Assembly: GCF_963920485.1 (NCBI RefSeq)
Contig: NZ_OY986431.1
Coordinates: 2,533,351 to 2,597,350 of the forward strand
Source of the DNA: Cyanobium usitatum str. Tous
GTDB taxonomy: Bacteria; Cyanobacteriota; Cyanobacteriia; PCC-6307; Cyanobiaceae
DNA: 64,000 bases
Direction: 5' to 3'
The translations under genes and the position numbers were made by a program. How positions within the stretch are numbered: position 1 is the first letter of the stretch; each line of letters begins with the position of its first letter. Positions 61,881 to 64,000 of the stretch are shown one piece after another. Below the pieces are notes generated by a model that was not told the origin of the DNA, did no database searches, and saw nothing but the letters and a program-made list of their open reading frames with translations.

Positions 61881-62395
61881 GGCTCCGCTGGCACCTTAAC
61901 CAGCTCTTTCTGGCGCGCCAACATGGCGGCGAGTCTGGCTTCGTCGGGATGGTCCCAGCCCAGCAGGTGGAGCAAGCCATGGCTGGCCAGAAACAGCAGC
62001 TCCTGCTCCAGGTCGTGGCCATGCTCCGGCGCCTGGCGGGCTGCCGTTTCTACGGAGATAAATATGTCGCCCAGCTCCAGGGGCTCCGCCTCCCCGGATG
62101 CCGGCATCGGCGGGGTGCCATCGGTTGTTTCGTCTTGGGCGGCGAAGGCCAGAACGTCGGTGGGGCCTTCCTTGTGGCGCCAGTCGGCATTGAGCTCGGC
62201 GATTTCGGCGTCAGCCACCAGGCTCAGCCCCAGGCTGTAGGCGGGGGCTTGCAGGGCAGCGGGGAGCTCCGGGACCAGCTGGTGTAGCCAGGCGCCCAAT
62301 AGGGCCTGCCAGTAATCGGCAGCTGCCAGCTGCGGGGCTACCTCCAGATCGGGATCAGCACTAAAGGCCAGGTCGAGATCGGTCGAGGCGGCCAT
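61877..62395 (-). CDS. ybeY: Endoribonuclease YbeY (rRNA maturation)
   Basis: YbeY is a zinc-dependent RNase for 16S rRNA 3' maturation and ribosome quality control. The signature with the three metal His is present: LFLASHGLLHLLGWDHPDEA. Upstream is LNADWRHKEGPTDVLAFA, also family-specific. The 172-residue length is normal. It is coupled at both ends: the stop overlaps dgkA, and its start lies one base from the DUF3285 stop. Confidence 0.95.
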   Translation of the reverse strand: MAASTDLDLAFSADPDLEVAPQLAAADYWQALLGAWLHQLVPELPAALQAPAYSLGLSLVADAEIAELNADWRHKEGPTDVLAFAAQDETTDGTPPMPASGEAEPLELGDIFISVETAARQAPEHGHDLEQELLFLASHGLLHLLGWDHPDEARLAAMLARQKELVKVPAEP

Positions 62396-62396
62396 C

Positions 62397-62555
62397 TCAG
62401 CCTCCGGGAAGTTGGGGGCGGCCGAGCCAGGCGATCAGCAGCAGGAAGCCCGTGAGGCCGAGGGCGGTGAGGCCGAAGTGAAACAGGCTTTGGCGGCCCT
62501 TGCGCACCATGTTGCGCATCGCCAGCTTGATGAAGCTGGGGTTCTGCTCAGTCAT
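62397..62555 (-). CDS. DUF3285 small membrane protein (52 aa)
   Basis: This short gene between ybeY and prfB encodes [20 protein letters not shown] followed by [20 protein letters not shown] and [11 protein letters not shown]: a basic N-terminal amphipathic part and one membrane helix. The sequence and its place between prfB and ybeY match the DUF3285 family, which is found in cyanobacteria. Its ATG (62555-62553) overlaps the prfB stop by 8 nt. The function is unknown. Confidence 0.85.
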   Translation of the reverse strand: MTEQNPSFIKLAMRNMVRKGRQSLFHFGLTALGLTGFLLLIAWLGRPQLPGG

Positions 62556-63676
62556 CGCTGCCGCCTCCAGCTAGCTCGACGCCCGCATGCAGCAGGCTCT
62601 GGATGAAGGGATCGAGATCGCCGTCCATGACGCCCTGAACATCGGTGGTTTCCTGCTGGGTGCGCAGATCTTTAACCATTTGATAGGGGTGAAACACATA
62701 GTTGCGGATCTGGTTGCCCCAGGCCGCTTCCACAATGTCGCCGCGGATGTCGGCGATCTCGGAGGCCCGCTGCTCCTGGGCAATCACCAGCAACTTGGCC
62801 ATCAATAAGGCCATCGCCTTCTCTTTATTTTGCAGCTGGGAGCGCTCCTGGGTGCAGCGCACAAACAGGCCCGTGGGGATGTGCAGGATGCGCACGGCCG
62901 TTTCCACCTTGTTGACGTTCTGGCCGCCAGCGCCGCCGGAGCGCGAGGTGGTGATTTCCAGGTCCTTGTCGGGGATGTCGAGCTTCACGTCCTCGTCGAT
63001 CTGGGGCATCACCTCCACGCCGGCGAAGCTCGTCTGGCGTTTGTCGTTGGCATTGAAGGGGGAGATGCGCACCAGCCGGTGGGTGCCCTTTTCGTTGCGC
63101 AGATAGCCGTAGGCGTAGCGGCCCTCTATTTCGATCGTGCAGCTCTTGATGCCCGCTTCCTCCCCCTCGCTGAGCTCGTCCACACTCACCTTCATGCCGT
63201 GGTCTTCGGCCCAGCGGGTGTACATGCGCATCAGCATCAGGGCCCAGTCCTGGGCGTCGGTGCCGCCGGCACCGGCGTTGATGCTGATCACGGCTCCCTC
63301 CTTGTCGTAGGGGCCCGAGAGCAGGCGCTCCAGTTCCCAGCGATCCAGGTCGGCTTTGAGGGACTGCAGGGCTTGGTTGGATTCGGCCAGCAGCTCCTCA
63401 TCGGGCTCGAGGCCGTAGAGCTCCACGGTGGCCTCCCCATCGGAGACGCTGGCCTGCCATTTGGCCAATTGCTCAAGCTGGGCCTTCACCTCGTCGAGCT
63501 GGCGCATCTTGAGCTGGGCCTGCTTCTGGTCATCCCAGAAGTCGCTTTGGGAGGCCAGCTGCTCCAGATCCTGTTGGCGGGCTTTCAGGGCCGGTACGTC
63601 AAAGACAGTCCTGGGCGTTGCCCAGGCGGTCAGTGAGCTCGGAGAGGTCGCGCTTGAAGTCGGTGAGATCGAGCAC
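62548..63676 (-). CDS. prfB: Peptide chain release factor 2, with programmed +1 frameshift
   Basis: RF2 reads UAA and UGA stops. Translation starts at GTG 63676-63674 ([18 protein letters not shown]) and meets an in-frame TGA at 63601-63599 after 25 codons. A +1 shift at CTT-TGA-C continues as [20 protein letters not shown], giving about 375 residues. The body has the GGQ catalytic motif in [19 protein letters not shown] and other RF2 segments ([20 protein letters not shown]). The frameshift is the autoregulatory device known for prfB: low RF2 increases shifting. The gene is not damaged. It heads the prfB, DUF3285, ybeY, dgkA, trpG run. Confidence 0.95.
63598..63612 (-). other. prfB +1 recoding site
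   Basis: The minus strand reads CAGGACTGTCTTTGAC. CTT is the slippery P-site codon, followed by the UGA C stop context. AGGA placed a few bases upstream can pair with 16S rRNA, as in the well-known prfB sites. Confidence 0.92.
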
Positions 63677-63762
63677 CGGTGCGGCTGAATAGTTGCTTGA
63701 CGGTATCAGCGCCGGCCAGCTGCGCCGCTAGGGGGCGGGGCTGGGAGAGGGGTTTTGTCGAT

Positions 63763-63788
63763 TGGCTAAGTCTTAGCTTAGCTAAGTG
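63763..63788. promoter_or_regulatory. Dense palindrome between prfB and the glutaredoxin gene
   Basis: CTAAG-T-CTTAG and CTTAG-CTAAG inverted repeats lie side by side in the 190-nt region between the divergent genes. Such a structure could be a regulator-binding site for one or both promoters. No known motif was matched, and no clear -10/-35 pair could be fixed. Confidence 0.4.
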
Positions 63789-63865
63789 TTTTAGGTGCAA
63801 GGCTCCCGGTCCCGCGCGCCCTGGCTCGCTTCTACGATCAGCAGAACCTGACCGGAGCCGTTTAA

Positions 63866-64000
63866 ATGGCCGCCACCGTTGAGATCTATACCTGGCGGGC
63901 CTGTCCCTTATGTGTGCGCGCCAAGGCCCTGCTCGACCGCAAGGGAATTGCATACACCGAATTCGCCATCGATGGCGACGCGGCGGCACGCTCGGCGATG
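63866..64000 (+). CDS. grxC: Glutaredoxin, 5' part only (cut by window edge)
   Basis: ATG 63866 starts AATVEIYTWRACPLCVRAKA, a thioredoxin-fold beta-alpha start with the dithiol active site CPLC, and continues LLDRKGIAYTEFAIDGDAAA until the window ends at residue 45. It would reduce disulfides with glutathione. The next gene in related genomes is often gshB, outside this window. The gene is divergent from prfB. Confidence 0.92.
   Translation, partial: MAATVEIYTWRACPLCVRAKALLDRKGIAYTEFAIDGDAAARSAM

Noticed and set aside
62548..63601. prfB as a frameshifted pseudogene
   Set aside because: The stop lies in the canonical CTTTGAC recoding context and the shifted frame continues the RF2 domain exactly, which is normal for prfB.

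Overview
The window reads as chromosome of a high-GC unicellular picocyanobacterium of the Synechococcus/Cyanobium type. The evidence is gene content and order: eno, a glyoxalase, a ClpB-type ATPase, then secE-nusG-rplK-rplA and rplJ-rplL; a pilM-pilN-pilO-pilQ set; murG, pgk and relA/spoT; mnmE, nadC, argS, trpG, dgkA, ybeY, a DUF3285 gene, prfB and a glutaredoxin. DUF3747 and DUF3285 are cyanobacterial families. Most genes are GC-rich, with GTG/TTG starts and tight overlaps. No tRNA, rRNA or CRISPR array was seen.

Layout. 1-2048: small, mostly secreted orphan proteins. 2154-9091: eno, gloA, clpB-like, secE, nusG, rplK, rplA. 9092-17635: an AT-richer island that, together with an amino-acid transporter gene (17646-19118), separates rplKA from rplJL (19372-20330). 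20629-30017: DUF3747, rnhA, pyrD, the type IV pilus/competence operon and small envelope proteins. 30041-33625: a transglutaminase/DUF58/MoxR operon. 33776-35968: a foreign-looking metzincin, a CobC-like aminotransferase and a YefM/YoeB-type toxin-antitoxin pair. 35971-46648: murG, envelope proteins, an OmpR/EnvZ-like pair, pgk, a usp, GTPase and pseudouridine synthase run, and a peptide-type ABC ATPase. 46701-53542: relA/spoT, mnmE, small membrane proteins and an NCS2-type permease. 53614-57169: nadC followed by a GRRM RiPP system (grrP, grrA, grrM). 57210-64000: argS, hisC-like and the trpG-dgkA-ybeY-DUF3285-prfB block, ending inside a glutaredoxin gene.

The most unusual region is 9065-17663. 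The last 28 nt of rplA recur, with one mismatch, at 17636-17663, so the intervening 8.5 kb is bracketed by direct repeats, as in elements that integrate into the 3' end of a gene and restore it. The island holds two paralogous, unusual adenylate-forming enzymes, a stand-alone acyl carrier protein, an alpha/beta-hydrolase, and a protein with an HExxH motif plus a downstream His like the HExxH peptide-modifying enzymes. The last three minus-strand genes are coupled by GTGA and ATGA overlaps, and a 59-residue ORF with its own promoter-like sequence precedes them. This looks like an uncharacterised natural-product or peptide-modification cluster. An IS5-type element has inserted in it and cleanly split a GNAT gene; the 6-bp target duplication is visible and the gene can be reassembled in frame.

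The second peptide system is grrPAM. Its precursor carries nine perfect five-residue units (Trp or Phe)-X-Asn-Gly-Gly, matching the three-residue cyclophane chemistry known for this radical SAM class. prfB carries a programmed +1 frameshift site. GC statements were judged by eye, and no database search was possible.
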